64,000 nt of DNA from Salegentibacter flavus (GCF_900115145.1 NZ_FOVL01000003.1:157283-221282); one strand, 5' to 3'. Positions 24,275-33,467 are shown, numbered from the stretch's first letter. The notes: generated by a model from the sequence alone, not told the origin. Made by a program: numbers and translations.

Positions 24275-25630
24275 ATGATTTCCAAAACTACTCTGGGGAT
24301 TGCGTCCCTTTTTACTCTATTCTTTACACTACAAAACCTTAAGGCCCAGCAGACCGATGACCGCATTTACCAGATTATCGAAGATGTATCGGCTGAACGC
24401 ATAGAAAGCGATATCAGAACCCTGGCAGGTTTCGGAACCAGGAATACTTTTAGCGATACCGTTTCAGAAACTCGCGGTATTGGCGCCGCCCGCAGGTGGA
24501 TAAAATCTGAATTTGATAGTATTTCTTCCCAATGCGATAATTGCCTGGATGTCTTTTATCAAAAAGATTTTGTTACCACCGAAGATAGCGACCGTGTACC
24601 TCACGATGCTTGGGTGGTAAATGTAGTCGCCATTCAAAAAGGTTCGAAATATCCAAATCGCTATATTCTTATGAGCGGCGATATAGATTCACGTAATTCC
24701 GATGGAAGCGATTTTGAAGGCGATGCTCCTGGCGCGAACGATAATGCCAGTGGAATGGCGGGTGCGATTGAAGCCGCAAGGGTTCTCTCAAAGTACGATT
24801 TTGAAAGCAGCATTGTTTACGTGGGACTCTCCGGAGAAGAGCAGGGCTTATTTGGCGGGCAAGGGCTCGCACAATATGCAAAAGATAATAATTGGGAGAT
24901 CATAGGAGTTTTAAATAACGATATGATAGGAAATATTGAAGGAGTAGATGGAGTGATAGATAATCGTAGTTTCAGGATCTTTTCTGAACCAGTGCCTCCA
25001 ACAGAAACCGAACGTGAAAGAAATATGCGTAGGTTCTATGGTGGGGAAGTCGATGGAATTTCAAGGCAACTTGCTCGTTATGTGCATAAAACAACACAAA
25101 CCTATATGCCAGAAATGAACCCTATGATGATCTATCGCTTAGATCGGTTTGGTCGTGGCGGTCATCACAGACCTTTTAATGATCTTGGGTTTCCGGGAAT
25201 ACGAATTATGGAAGCACATGAAAACTATAATCGGCAACATCAGGATTTAAGAACCGAAGACGGCATTGATTACGGCGATGTGGTAGAAGGCGTTAATTTT
25301 GATTATGCCAAAAAACTTACGGCAGTAAATGCAATCAATATGGCTTCCCTGGCCTGGGCCCCTCCTGCACCAAATAATGTAGAAATTGGAGGTATTGTAG
25401 CTCCTTCTGCGAAATTGCGATGGGAAAAAGTAGACGGTGATATTGCCGGTTATAAAATCTATTGGCGGGATACTACCGCTCCCCAATGGCAGCATTCCAG
25501 ATTTGTAGGTGATGTTAATGAATTTACTCTTGAAGGAATTGTTATTGACAATTTCTATTTTGGAGTTGCCACAGTCGGGAAGGACGGGCACGAAAGCGTG
25601 GTTGTTTTCCCTTCAGGAACCTTTAGATAA
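24275..25630 (+). CDS. M28-family metallopeptidase with C-terminal FN3-like domain
   Basis: Secreted di-zinc aminopeptidase-like protein of 451 residues. A signal peptide ends near LKAQ (residue 24). The M28 core shows the bridging aspartate in GANDNASG (Asp156), the acidic pair SGEEQG (Glu188/189) and the NNDMIGN aspartate (Asp216), with a late GGHHRPFNDLGFPG histidine region. The first zinc ligand, His in the usual H-x-D-S motif, is Asp136 here (SGDIDSRNS). Residues of about 365-451 form a fibronectin-III-like module (ANLRWEKVDG-type, seen as AKLRWEKVDGDIAGYKIYW). Exported peptide scavenging is the likely role; substrate unknown. Confidence 0.87.
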   Translation: MISKTTLGIASLFTLFFTLQNLKAQQTDDRIYQIIEDVSAERIESDIRTLAGFGTRNTFSDTVSETRGIGAARRWIKSEFDSISSQCDNCLDVFYQKDFVTTEDSDRVPHDAWVVNVVAIQKGSKYPNRYILMSGDIDSRNSDGSDFEGDAPGANDNASGMAGAIEAARVLSKYDFESSIVYVGLSGEEQGLFGGQGLAQYAKDNNWEIIGVLNNDMIGNIEGVDGVIDNRSFRIFSEPVPPTETERERNMRRFYGGEVDGISRQLARYVHKTTQTYMPEMNPMMIYRLDRFGRGGHHRPFNDLGFPGIRIMEAHENYNRQHQDLRTEDGIDYGDVVEGVNFDYAKKLTAVNAINMASLAWAPPAPNNVEIGGIVAPSAKLRWEKVDGDIAGYKIYWRDTTAPQWQHSRFVGDVNEFTLEGIVIDNFYFGVATVGKDGHESVVVFPSGTFR

Positions 25631-25654
25631 TATCAACCTAAACTTAGGGATTAT

Positions 25655-25685
25655 AAAGGATGTCTTTACAGGCATCCTTTTTTTG
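25655..25685 (+). terminator. Terminator after M28 peptidase
   Basis: An 8-bp stem (AAAGGATG with CATCCTTT), 10-nt loop and a T-run. Confidence 0.85.
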
Positions 25686-25785
25686 TGCTGTTAATAGCGA
25701 ATTAACAATTCTTTGGGCAAATCTTAGTATGGTATAGCCGCTCATTTCCTTAAATTTAAAGTAACTAACCATAAACCCCTGTAAA

Positions 25786-26007
25786 ATGGCAGAAATTAAA
25801 ATTGAAAAGAAACGACCGGTCTGGCCCTGGATAATACTGATAATAGTCATCCTGGGAATTCTGGCCTATGTCTTCCTATATACTGACACTTTTAATGAAG
25901 ACACAGACAATACCGACGATATAGAAGAACTCAATGACAACCGTACTATGCACAATAACCGGGACAAGCAAATAAGCTTTTCCGTAGCGCAAAGTTTGAT
26001 TTCTTAA
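25786..26007 (+). CDS. Small single-span membrane protein, unknown
   Basis: A 73-residue protein with a short basic N-terminus (MAEIKIEKKRPVWP), one strong transmembrane helix at about residues 15-33 (WIILIIVILGILAYVFLY) and an acidic Asp/Glu/Asn-rich tail. No family is recognised. It lies 19 bases before the PRC-barrel gene in the same direction, so the two are probably cotranscribed, and the likely promoter contains TAAATTTA near 25755. The pairing suggests an envelope-linked accessory to the PRC-barrel protein; this is context only. Confidence 0.65.
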   Translation: MAEIKIEKKRPVWPWIILIIVILGILAYVFLYTDTFNEDTDNTDDIEELNDNRTMHNNRDKQISFSVAQSLIS

Positions 26008-26026
26008 CCCTGAAAAAATCAAAATT

Positions 26027-26671
26027 ATGACCAAGAATAAGTCCAAAGAAAAACATTTATATTATCTCAGCGAATTAAAGGATTATAAGGTAGCCGGTGG
26101 TTATCCGGATATTCGGGGCTGGGAAGTAAGAGATGCCGACAAGCGCGTTATTGGCAAAGTAGATAACTTGCTAATTAACAGAAATCTTGATCGCGTGGTC
26201 TATCTTGACATAGATGTAGATCAAACCATTATAGATGCCAGGCACGATCCCTACGGCACCCCGGCAGATCCTGAAATAAAGGAATTCGTGAATGAAGAAG
26301 GACAAAACCATTTGATCATTCCTGTTGGATTGGTTGAACTTATGGAAGACGAAAAGTTTGTTTTCACCACTCGTATCAACCATCAAACCTTTGCCGAAAC
26401 TAAACGTATAGAAAAAGGAGCGCACTTAAACCGGGATTACGAGAAAGCAGTTTTAAGTTCCTATAATCGGGATAAAGAACCTCTTGAAGATTCCCATGTG
26501 AAGCATAGAAAAGAAGAAGAATATGCAGATAATTCTATAGCGAACCGGTGGGATGAGGAGCACGTTGTAGAAGATGAAAATTATGACCGGGAAATAAGTA
26601 AAAGAAAGCCTGATGATCTTTTCTATGACCGCGAAGAATTTGATGGAGTTAATTACCGAAAAAATAGTTGA
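26027..26671 (+). CDS. PRC-barrel domain protein
   Basis: Soluble acidic protein of 214 residues. A PRC-barrel fold fits residues of about 15-115 (VAGGYPDIRGWEVRDADKRV, then IGKVDNLLINRNLDRVVYLD), resembling the photosynthetic-reaction-centre H-subunit-like family of stress proteins. The C-terminal half is charged, with several HRKEEEYADN-like stretches and no defined fold. It follows a small membrane protein and is closed by a bidirectional terminator at 26707. Members in Bacteroidota are often near osmotic-stress genes, as here, but no biochemical role is known. Confidence 0.83.
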   Translation: MTKNKSKEKHLYYLSELKDYKVAGGYPDIRGWEVRDADKRVIGKVDNLLINRNLDRVVYLDIDVDQTIIDARHDPYGTPADPEIKEFVNEEGQNHLIIPVGLVELMEDEKFVFTTRINHQTFAETKRIEKGAHLNRDYEKAVLSSYNRDKEPLEDSHVKHRKEEEYADNSIANRWDEEHVVEDENYDREISKRKPDDLFYDREEFDGVNYRKNS

Positions 26672-26706
26672 TCTCTGTTAATTGATTAAATTAATCTGAA
26701 AATCTG

Positions 26707-26743
26707 AAAAGAGGAAGTCTGTTAATCTTCCTCTTTTCTGTTT
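26707..26743. terminator. Terminator between convergent PRC-barrel and tex genes
   Basis: A perfect 11-bp stem (AAAAGAGGAAG with CTTCCTCTTTT), 9-nt loop and a T-rich tail on the plus strand. Confidence 0.9.
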
Positions 26744-26744
26744 T

Positions 26745-28874
26745 TTAGTCTATAAGTGAAAGCTGGATACGCTTTTTTTCCTTATCAACATCCAAAATTG
26801 TGACTTCTACTTGTTGATTTAATTTCACTACAGCATTTACATCGCTTACAAATTCATTGGCCAGTTTAGAAATATGAATAAGGCCACTCTCTTTGATTCC
26901 AATATCCACAAAACACCCAAAATTGGTGATATTATTAACGATTCCCGGGAGTTTCATACCTGTAGAAAGATCATCTATAGTTTTAACCGATGCGTCAAAT
27001 TCAAATTCACTAAGCCCCTGCCTGGGATCTCTACCCGGTTTTTCCAGTTCAGAGAGTATATCCTTTAAGGTAGGCAGGCCAATACCCCTGGAGATATAGT
27101 GTTCGGGATTTATTTCCTGAAGAATTTTATGGTTTCCAATAAGTTCTTCTGGTTTTAAATGGTGATCGCGGGCCATCCTTTCAACAATAAAATAGCTCTC
27201 AGGATGAACCGCAGAATCATCGAGTGGGTTCTCACCGTTTTTTATTCTTATAAATCCAGCCGATTGTTCATAGGCTTTTTCTCCGAGCCTCTGTACTTTG
27301 AGCAATTCTTTTCGGCTTTTAAATGCACCGATTTTATTTCTATGAGCAATAATATTCTTAGCCAGGGACGGTCCTATCCCCGAGACATAAGAAAGCAATT
27401 CCTTGCTAGCCGTATTAACATTCACCCCCACCTTATTGACACAACTCATCACGACCGTGTCCAGTTTCTCTTTCAGCATTTTCTCATCAACCTCATGTTG
27501 ATATTGCCCAACGCCAATAGAACGCGGTTCTATTTTTACAAGTTCTGCTAAAGGGTCCATAAGCCGCCTCCCTATGGAAACAGATCCCCTCACCGTAATA
27601 TCGTAGCCGGGAAATTCCTCCCTTGCAAGCTTTGAAGCGGAATAAATTGAAGCTCCAGCTTCATTCACCATAAAAACTGAAACTTCGCGGTTTAAACCGG
27701 CTTTCTTTACAAACAATTCGGTTTCTCTGGCGGCCGTACCGTTTCCTATGGCTATGGCCTCAATCTTATAAGCATTAGCTAAAGATCTTATCTTAGCTGA
27801 AGCCTGACTGATTTGTTTTTGAGGAGCGTGTGGATAGATATTCTCATTATGCAACAAACTGCCCTGTTCATCCAGGCAAACTACTTTACATCCCGATTTA
27901 AACCCAGGGTCAATAGCCAAAACACGTTTAGCTCCCAAGGGTGCAGCCATTAGTAACTGTTCAAGGTTGGAAGCAAAAACCTCAATTGCAGCTCGGTCTG
28001 CTTTTTCTTTTGCAAGCTTGAGGAATTCGGTGGAAAATGAAGGTTTTAAAAGTCTCTTATAAGCATCCTCGCCAGCAAGTTCTATTTGGTTAGCCGAGAA
28101 ATCTGAAGCATTCTCTTTTAAAATAGTCTTTTGAATTAATTCAAGGGCCTGCTCTTTATTTACTTCTGCCTTCAGCTTTAACAGTCCTTGCTTTTCGGCA
28201 CGGTATACGGCCAGAAATCTATGAGACGGAATCCGGTTGAGGGGTTCATCAATGTTTTTCAGTCCGGAATATTTACTATTCTCTAAATTTTCGATTTCCT
28301 TTTTAACCGGTTTTGCAATTATTCTTGCATGTCGGGAATACATTTGTCGGAGTCGACGACGGAGGAAGGTATTTTCATTAATCCATTCAGCAATAATATC
28401 CCTTGCACCAGAAAAGACTTCCTCTTCAGTTGTATAATCTTCAGTTATAAATCTTGAGACAATTCTACTGGGCTCATTAAGGTTTTGCGCCATCAGCATT
28501 TTTGCCAGAACTTCAAGGCCTGCTTTTCGTGCTATATCTGCCCGGGTTTGTCTTTTCTTTCTAAACGGCAGGTACAGGTCTTCAACTTCAGAAACTGTAC
28601 GAGCATTTTTAATTTGCTCTTCCAGCTCAACTGTTAGTGTGCCCTGCTCTTTTATGGCCTTGAGTACACTTTGTTTCTTTGCATCTAAATCTTTAAAGCT
28701 TTTAAACAGATCGGCGATCTGTTCTATGGCTACCTCATCCAGGTTTCCAGTAGCCTCTTTACGATAGCGGGCTATAAAGGGAATACTGGCATCCTCTTCT
28801 AATAAAGCAACAGTATTAGCTATACTTTTTTCCGGCAGACTTAACCGGGATCTTAAAAATTCTTTTAATTGCAA
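26745..28874 (-). CDS. tex: Tex-family S1 RNA-binding transcription accessory protein
   Basis: Conserved nucleic-acid-binding protein of 709 residues. Order of parts: N-terminal Tex helical region (IPFIARYRKEATGNLDEVAI near residue 30), YqgF/RNase H-like domain (LAIDPGFKSGCKVVCLD near 325), helix-hairpin-helix region (LLSYVSGIGPSLAKNIIAHR near 500) and a C-terminal S1 domain (about 635-705). Tex proteins bind RNA and RNA polymerase and affect stress tolerance and toxin expression in pathogens; the exact role in Bacteroidota is not settled. It is a single gene on the minus strand. Length is slightly below the E. coli homologue. Confidence 0.96.
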   Translation of the reverse strand: MQLKEFLRSRLSLPEKSIANTVALLEEDASIPFIARYRKEATGNLDEVAIEQIADLFKSFKDLDAKKQSVLKAIKEQGTLTVELEEQIKNARTVSEVEDLYLPFRKKRQTRADIARKAGLEVLAKMLMAQNLNEPSRIVSRFITEDYTTEEEVFSGARDIIAEWINENTFLRRRLRQMYSRHARIIAKPVKKEIENLENSKYSGLKNIDEPLNRIPSHRFLAVYRAEKQGLLKLKAEVNKEQALELIQKTILKENASDFSANQIELAGEDAYKRLLKPSFSTEFLKLAKEKADRAAIEVFASNLEQLLMAAPLGAKRVLAIDPGFKSGCKVVCLDEQGSLLHNENIYPHAPQKQISQASAKIRSLANAYKIEAIAIGNGTAARETELFVKKAGLNREVSVFMVNEAGASIYSASKLAREEFPGYDITVRGSVSIGRRLMDPLAELVKIEPRSIGVGQYQHEVDEKMLKEKLDTVVMSCVNKVGVNVNTASKELLSYVSGIGPSLAKNIIAHRNKIGAFKSRKELLKVQRLGEKAYEQSAGFIRIKNGENPLDDSAVHPESYFIVERMARDHHLKPEELIGNHKILQEINPEHYISRGIGLPTLKDILSELEKPGRDPRQGLSEFEFDASVKTIDDLSTGMKLPGIVNNITNFGCFVDIGIKESGLIHISKLANEFVSDVNAVVKLNQQVEVTILDVDKEKKRIQLSLID

Positions 28875-28909
28875 AAACGGAAAGTTTTAAATGTTGGTAA
28901 ATATAGAAA

Positions 28910-29875
28910 TTAATTGATGCCTAAAGCCTTGGAATGACTTATCGCGCGTTCGCTATCCTTGAAATAACAGGTAGAAACGTGTAGACTTTCAAGGTTCTTA
29001 AGGACCTCTACCACCTTATTCTTTTTTCGGGACGTAGTTTGCCGGATATAAACCGCTCTGATATTTTCAGGGAATATCTTGCAGATCCTTTCATAGATAT
29101 CGGGATCTTTTTGAGAATCATCCCCCAGCAATACATATTTCAAATTAGGATAAAATGAAATGATATCCTTTACCTTTTCGAACTTATGATCGTGAGAGCC
29201 ACGTCCTGTTAGGAGAAAATCTGAAATTCCGGTTTTAATTTTTTTCAATTTAATTACCGCTTTAGGCAATTGGTGCATGACCGCAAATTCGTGGATAAAC
29301 CCGTATAAGTTCCATTCGCTGCTGGAAACGTAGAAGAACGAGTTTGAAGCTTGTGCCTCATCCTGCCCTGCGAGACTTAAATACTGGTAGTGTTCAACGA
29401 CATCATCAAATATCTTTCGCTTATTGATATTTCTAAGCAGCAGGACATAAAGCTTTTTAAAGAAATTATTGGAATGAGAAATTAGAAAGGTATCATCAAT
29501 ATCGGTTATAATAGCGAGTTTACTTTCATAAGGTTTTAAAATCTCCCCGGTTTCAACTATCCCATACCCACTAAATTCAGCACTAACTTCATAAGTATGC
29601 CAGCCACTATCCAGCTTTTCATTAAATGGTAGGTTAAACCTAAAATATCCATCATCCAGGGTCTTGGTGACTACTTCTTTGTTTTTAAATTTTAGCCTGA
29701 TCTGTATATTTTTAAGCGGCTTTATACGAAACATCTGGAAAACCGAAACCGCATGTCTTAACCCACGGCGATCCATCCGGTAACGATCGGGGGCCAGAGA
29801 TTTAAATAAGTGCCCGAAAACCACGAGCTCCTGCTCATTAACATAACCACGATAGAGTTTAAGATCAAGCTTCAA
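28910..29875 (-). CDS. App1-type phosphatidate phosphatase (DUF2183)
   Basis: A 321-residue protein with the App1/DUF2183 catalytic signature DIDDT at residues 125-129 (HAD-like D-x-D-x-T nucleophile motif) and LLGDDSQKDPDIYERI near 245, preceded by an N-terminal beta-rich domain. In yeast App1 dephosphorylates phosphatidic acid to diacylglycerol. No signal peptide is seen. It is divergent, across 67 bases, from a diacylglycerol kinase-like gene, which catalyses the reverse type of reaction. A role in lipid turnover is therefore likely but unproven for bacterial members. Confidence 0.85.
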   Translation of the reverse strand: MKLDLKLYRGYVNEQELVVFGHLFKSLAPDRYRMDRRGLRHAVSVFQMFRIKPLKNIQIRLKFKNKEVVTKTLDDGYFRFNLPFNEKLDSGWHTYEVSAEFSGYGIVETGEILKPYESKLAIITDIDDTFLISHSNNFFKKLYVLLLRNINKRKIFDDVVEHYQYLSLAGQDEAQASNSFFYVSSSEWNLYGFIHEFAVMHQLPKAVIKLKKIKTGISDFLLTGRGSHDHKFEKVKDIISFYPNLKYVLLGDDSQKDPDIYERICKIFPENIRAVYIRQTTSRKKNKVVEVLKNLESLHVSTCYFKDSERAISHSKALGIN

Positions 29876-29942
29876 AATTTTAGTCTTTTATAAAATTTGG
29901 TTTCAACCAAATTAGTTAATTTTAAATTTATTAATCAGAGGT

Positions 29943-30827
29943 ATGGAAGAAAATAAGCCGATCCTATTTATAGTTAATCCTATAGCCGGGAATCTAAATA
30001 AAGATCAACTTATAATTCAAGTTAAAAAAAACATTGCAAAGACAGGTTCAGAATGTGAATTATATAAAACTTGTGGAGATGAAGATGCTGCTAAAATAAG
30101 TTCCCTAATATCAAAAATAACTCCATCCCGGATAATTGTTGCCGGTGGAGACGGTACGATAAAAATGACAGCAGAAATTCTAGCCGATTTTGATCTTCCC
30201 CTGGGAATAATTCCCGCAGGGTCTGCCAATGGCCTGGCCTTTAACCTGGGACTTACCATTTTACCTCTTTCCCGTCAGATCGAAATTGCGCTTGGAAATC
30301 ACTTCAAACAGATAGATATACTTGATATAAACGGGGAATACTGTCTGCATCTAAGTGATTTTGGGGTTAATGCTGAATTAATTAAAAATTACCATTTCTC
30401 CAACATACGTGGCAAATTTGGGTATTTATTACATTCTATCCCTACGCTAATTCGAAGTAAATATCCATTCGAATTTGAAATAAATACCGAAAATGCCTGT
30501 TTTAAGAAAAAAGGAATTTTACTCGCTTTTGCTAACTTCGGAAAATACGGCACCGGTGCCAATATTAATCCGCATGGGAAGCCCGATGATGGTGTTTTTG
30601 AAATAATTATTTTTAAGGAGTTCGATATTCTCGAAATTTTTAAAACCCTCAGAAATGAAGATGACCTCGATCCCGAATTTGCCGAGATTATTCAGGCTAC
30701 CCATGCAAAGGTGAGATGTAATACTCCGGTTGCTTTTCAGATTGATGGGGAATACATTGGGGAAAAGGAAGAAATCGAAGTAAATATCATTCCGAAAAAG
30801 TTAAAAATTGCCACTCCCCCTAATTAA
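29943..30827 (+). CDS. Diacylglycerol kinase-family lipid kinase (YegS/DgkB-like)
   Basis: A 294-residue lipid kinase with the catalytic N-terminal domain: FIVNPIAGNLNKDQLI near residue 8, then the nucleotide-binding VAGGDGTIKMTAEIL near 62 and GIIPAGSANGLAFNLG near 95. The C-terminal beta-sandwich ends in the usual QIDGEYIGEKEEIEVNIIPK. Family members phosphorylate diacylglycerol, sphingosine or related lipids; bacteroidetes also make sphingolipids, so substrate cannot be fixed. It is divergent from the App1-type phosphatase, suggesting a lipid phosphorylation/dephosphorylation pair. Confidence 0.88.
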   Translation: MEENKPILFIVNPIAGNLNKDQLIIQVKKNIAKTGSECELYKTCGDEDAAKISSLISKITPSRIIVAGGDGTIKMTAEILADFDLPLGIIPAGSANGLAFNLGLTILPLSRQIEIALGNHFKQIDILDINGEYCLHLSDFGVNAELIKNYHFSNIRGKFGYLLHSIPTLIRSKYPFEFEINTENACFKKKGILLAFANFGKYGTGANINPHGKPDDGVFEIIIFKEFDILEIFKTLRNEDDLDPEFAEIIQATHAKVRCNTPVAFQIDGEYIGEKEEIEVNIIPKKLKIATPPN

Positions 30828-30907
30828 TATCTAATTGTTTATTATTCCAATCCGGAATTAGGAGCAAACTCCCTTACTTCGAAAGCTGAGATCTAATGCC
30901 TATTAAA

Positions 30908-30945
30908 AACTAAAAAGGAGCCTGATGCAGGCCCCTTTAATTAAA
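30908..30945 (-). terminator. Terminator of the GMC/subunit 3 operon
   Basis: Read on the minus strand, AAAGGGGCCTG and CAGGCTCCTTT form an 11-bp stem with one G-U wobble around CAT, followed by a T-rich tail. The plus-strand version has an A-C mismatch, so the minus orientation is favoured. Confidence 0.75.
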
Positions 30946-30957
30946 TTTTTGGGTCTC

Positions 30958-31602
30958 CTATAAGGACATCGCTTTTCCTCCACCCAATTCTTCTACTGGC
31001 CCACAAGGAATGTATTTCCCGGGGACTGGATCATACCACATAACATTTTCACCAATTTCTTCACTGGTTTTATAAGCCCAAATTCCCATATCCCTAACAT
31101 TTTGCAAATAGGCAAATGCACCAGCATCGTTATCCAGGTTGAGATCCGGATCTTTATCCTGAGGATCCTGGGTTTCTGTATTTCTTCTGGCATATCTCTC
31201 CCGATCCTCAGGGGTAGCACGAAGATATTTTGCTACAAACTCTTCATATTCTTCCGCTTTGCCCTTCTCCTGATCTTTGTCAAATTCTGTTTTGAAGGCT
31301 GCCGAAAAGGCATCAGCAGAACGTTTAAAATCTTCTCCGCGCTCTACAGGAGCAACTTCCTGCATATAAGAATCGATAAACTGAGCGATATTTAGATCGT
31401 TGGCTCCGGGAGTCTCTGTTTTCGGCAAAATCACTTCCAGGATCTGTTTAAGTGCAAAACCATTAGAAGCGCTTAAAAATGCCGGTTCCCAGTCATAGCC
31501 TGGTTCATTCTTACAGCTTTGTAATAAACTTAAAGTTGTAGGACCAACTACCATTACTCCGGCACCTAATCCAATGTTTTTTAATGCTTGTCTTCTGTTC
31601 AT
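30958..31602 (-). CDS. Gluconate 2-dehydrogenase subunit 3-family protein (Tat lipoprotein)
   Basis: Small exported partner subunit, 214 residues. The N-terminus has a twin-arginine motif (MNRRQALKNIG) and a hydrophobic stretch ending in SLLQSC, so it is probably a Tat-exported lipoprotein. The remainder fits the gluconate 2-dehydrogenase subunit 3 family (FALKQILEVILPKTETPGAN near residue 48). Such subunits escort a FAD-bound GMC catalytic subunit that lacks its own signal across the membrane already folded. It begins 9 bases after the stop of the GMC gene upstream on the same strand. Electron acceptor is not encoded here, so a separate cytochrome is expected. Confidence 0.9.
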   Translation of the reverse strand: MNRRQALKNIGLGAGVMVVGPTTLSLLQSCKNEPGYDWEPAFLSASNGFALKQILEVILPKTETPGANDLNIAQFIDSYMQEVAPVERGEDFKRSADAFSAAFKTEFDKDQEKGKAEEYEEFVAKYLRATPEDRERYARRNTETQDPQDKDPDLNLDNDAGAFAYLQNVRDMGIWAYKTSEEIGENVMWYDPVPGKYIPCGPVEELGGGKAMSL

Positions 31603-31611
31603 AATAAGGAA

Positions 31612-33315
31612 TTAAACTTTAGATGATTTTTCAAAATTTTTGGAGGCGTGGTCTGCCGCCCGGGCAGTCATAGCCATATAGGTTAAAGATGGATTCTGGC
31701 AACCTGCAGAGGTCATAAAGGATCCATCGGTTACATATACATTAGGAACATCGTGTACCTGATTATTAGCATTTAAAACAGAGGTCTTGCGATCTCTGCC
31801 CATTCTAGCCGTTCCCATTTCGTGAATTCCGAGTCCAGGCGCGCCAATGTTATCGTAGCCATTCACATCCTTTAATCCGGCTTTTTCAAGCATCTCTACG
31901 GCTTGTGCAACCATATCCTCGCGCATCTTGAGTTCGTTTTCTTTAAATTCGGCATCAAAGGTAATGGTAGGAAGTCCCCATTCATCTTTTTTGTCGTAAT
32001 CCAGGGTCATTTTGTTTTCGTGATACGGTAAGGTTTCTCCAAAGCCCATAAGGCCCATTGTCCAGCCTCCGGGTTTGACAATTGCCTCTTTCAGTTCTTT
32101 CCCATATCCGGCTTCTGCTATAGCTTCAGCCCAGTTTCCTCTACTAGCCCCTCCTTGGTAACCATAACCTCGTTTAAACCCGAGATTTTCGTTCTCTTTT
32201 AGATTTCTGAAGCGAGGCAGATAAATACCATTGGGTTTTCTTCCTTTATAATATTGATCTTCAAAACCATCAAATTTTCCTGAAGCCCCTGCTCTAAAAT
32301 GATGGTCCATTACATTATGGCCCAATTCTCCACTGTCGTTACCCATTCCATTTGGAAACCGATCAGATCTGGATTGCAACAAAATACTTGTAGAGGCAAT
32401 GGTAGAGGCACAAAGAAAAATCACTTTGGCTTTATATTCTATTTCTTCTTTGGTTTCAGCATCAATGATCTTCACTCCACTGGCCAATTTTGTTTCAGGG
32501 TCATAAACCACCTGATGTACAACAGAATTGGGTCTGAGAGTCATATTCCCTGTACGTTCAGCTGCTGGCAGGGTAGATGAATTACTACTGAAATAAGCAC
32601 CATAGGGACAACCTCTGATGCAGCGATTACGGTATTGACATTTAGCACGGCCTTCAAATCCTGAATCACTGGTAATATGAGCGACACGACCCGATGTAAG
32701 GTGTCTGCCCTCAAAATTTTCCAGTAAACTTTTTTTAACGTGATCTTCCAGACAGTTCAGTTCCATAGCTGGTTGGAATTTACCATCCGGCAACTGACTT
32801 AATCCCAGGTTTTCTCCGCTCACCCCAATATAAGATTCAACATAATCATACCAAGGGGAGATATCCTTATATCTAATTGGCCAATCTACAGCAATACCGT
32901 CCCTTTTATTTGCTTCAAAATCAAGATCGCTCAACCTGTAGCTGTGGCGCCCCCACATTATAGATCTTCCTCCAACGTGGTAACCACGCATCCAGTCAAA
33001 ACGTTTGGTTTCATTATAGGGATGCTTTAAATCATTTACAAACCAGTGAGCACTTGCTTTATTAGTAGTATAGCCGGTACGGCTTTGTTTCTGCTGTTGT
33101 TTCACTTCTTCTCTGGTTTGTTGGCCTTTATATTTATAATCCCAGGGGTCATCATTCATTGTTGGATAATCCTCCACATGTTTAACCATACGTCCTCTTT
33201 CCAGTACCAAAGTTTTAAAGCCCTTTTCACATAATTCTTTGGCAGCCCAACCACCACTAATCCCGGTACCTACCACAATGGCATCGTAGGTATCATTCTC
33301 ATAAAGTTTACTCAC
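31612..33315 (-). CDS. GMC-family FAD oxidoreductase (sugar/glycoside dehydrogenase large subunit)
   Basis: Catalytic FAD subunit of about 567 residues. The Rossmann fingerprint VVGTGISGGWAAKELCEKG opens the chain, and GMC_oxred_C ends it (YVTDGSFMTSAGCQNPSLTY). A cysteine trio with spacing C-x5-C-x3-C (KCQYRNRCIRGCPYG; residues 229, 235 and 239 counting from the TTG at 33324) resembles the Fe-S cluster cysteines of bacterial FAD glucose dehydrogenases. There is no signal peptide, consistent with export alongside the Tat-tagged subunit 3. GTG at 33315 (MSKLYEND) is preferred; TTG at 33324 is possible. Relatives oxidise glucosides, lactose or trehalose at C3. Substrate is inferred from the neighbouring keto-sugar genes. 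Confidence 0.88.
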   Translation of the reverse strand: MSKLYENDTYDAIVVGTGISGGWAAKELCEKGFKTLVLERGRMVKHVEDYPTMNDDPWDYKYKGQQTREEVKQQQKQSRTGYTTNKASAHWFVNDLKHPYNETKRFDWMRGYHVGGRSIMWGRHSYRLSDLDFEANKRDGIAVDWPIRYKDISPWYDYVESYIGVSGENLGLSQLPDGKFQPAMELNCLEDHVKKSLLENFEGRHLTSGRVAHITSDSGFEGRAKCQYRNRCIRGCPYGAYFSSNSSTLPAAERTGNMTLRPNSVVHQVVYDPETKLASGVKIIDAETKEEIEYKAKVIFLCASTIASTSILLQSRSDRFPNGMGNDSGELGHNVMDHHFRAGASGKFDGFEDQYYKGRKPNGIYLPRFRNLKENENLGFKRGYGYQGGASRGNWAEAIAEAGYGKELKEAIVKPGGWTMGLMGFGETLPYHENKMTLDYDKKDEWGLPTITFDAEFKENELKMREDMVAQAVEMLEKAGLKDVNGYDNIGAPGLGIHEMGTARMGRDRKTSVLNANNQVHDVPNVYVTDGSFMTSAGCQNPSLTYMAMTARAADHASKNFEKSSKV

Positions 33316-33467
33316 AATTCTCAAGTTAATTAATAATTTAGTTAATCGGATCTTGTCAAATATATAAATTTATGCTTATAATTTTACTTCTTTAAAAAAA
33401 AGTATACTTTTAGGATTCTAAATTCAACCGATTCTAAAACTTCAAAACAATTTTAAACAATCAAACT

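Noticed and set aside
27159..27551. Open frame of 130 residues on the plus strand inside tex
   Set aside because: It is wholly inside an intact conserved gene on the other strand, with no recognisable protein features.
33325..33467. Possible riboswitch between the GMC and isomerase genes
   Set aside because: AT-rich divergent spacer of about 140 bases with no conserved aptamer core that I recognise.
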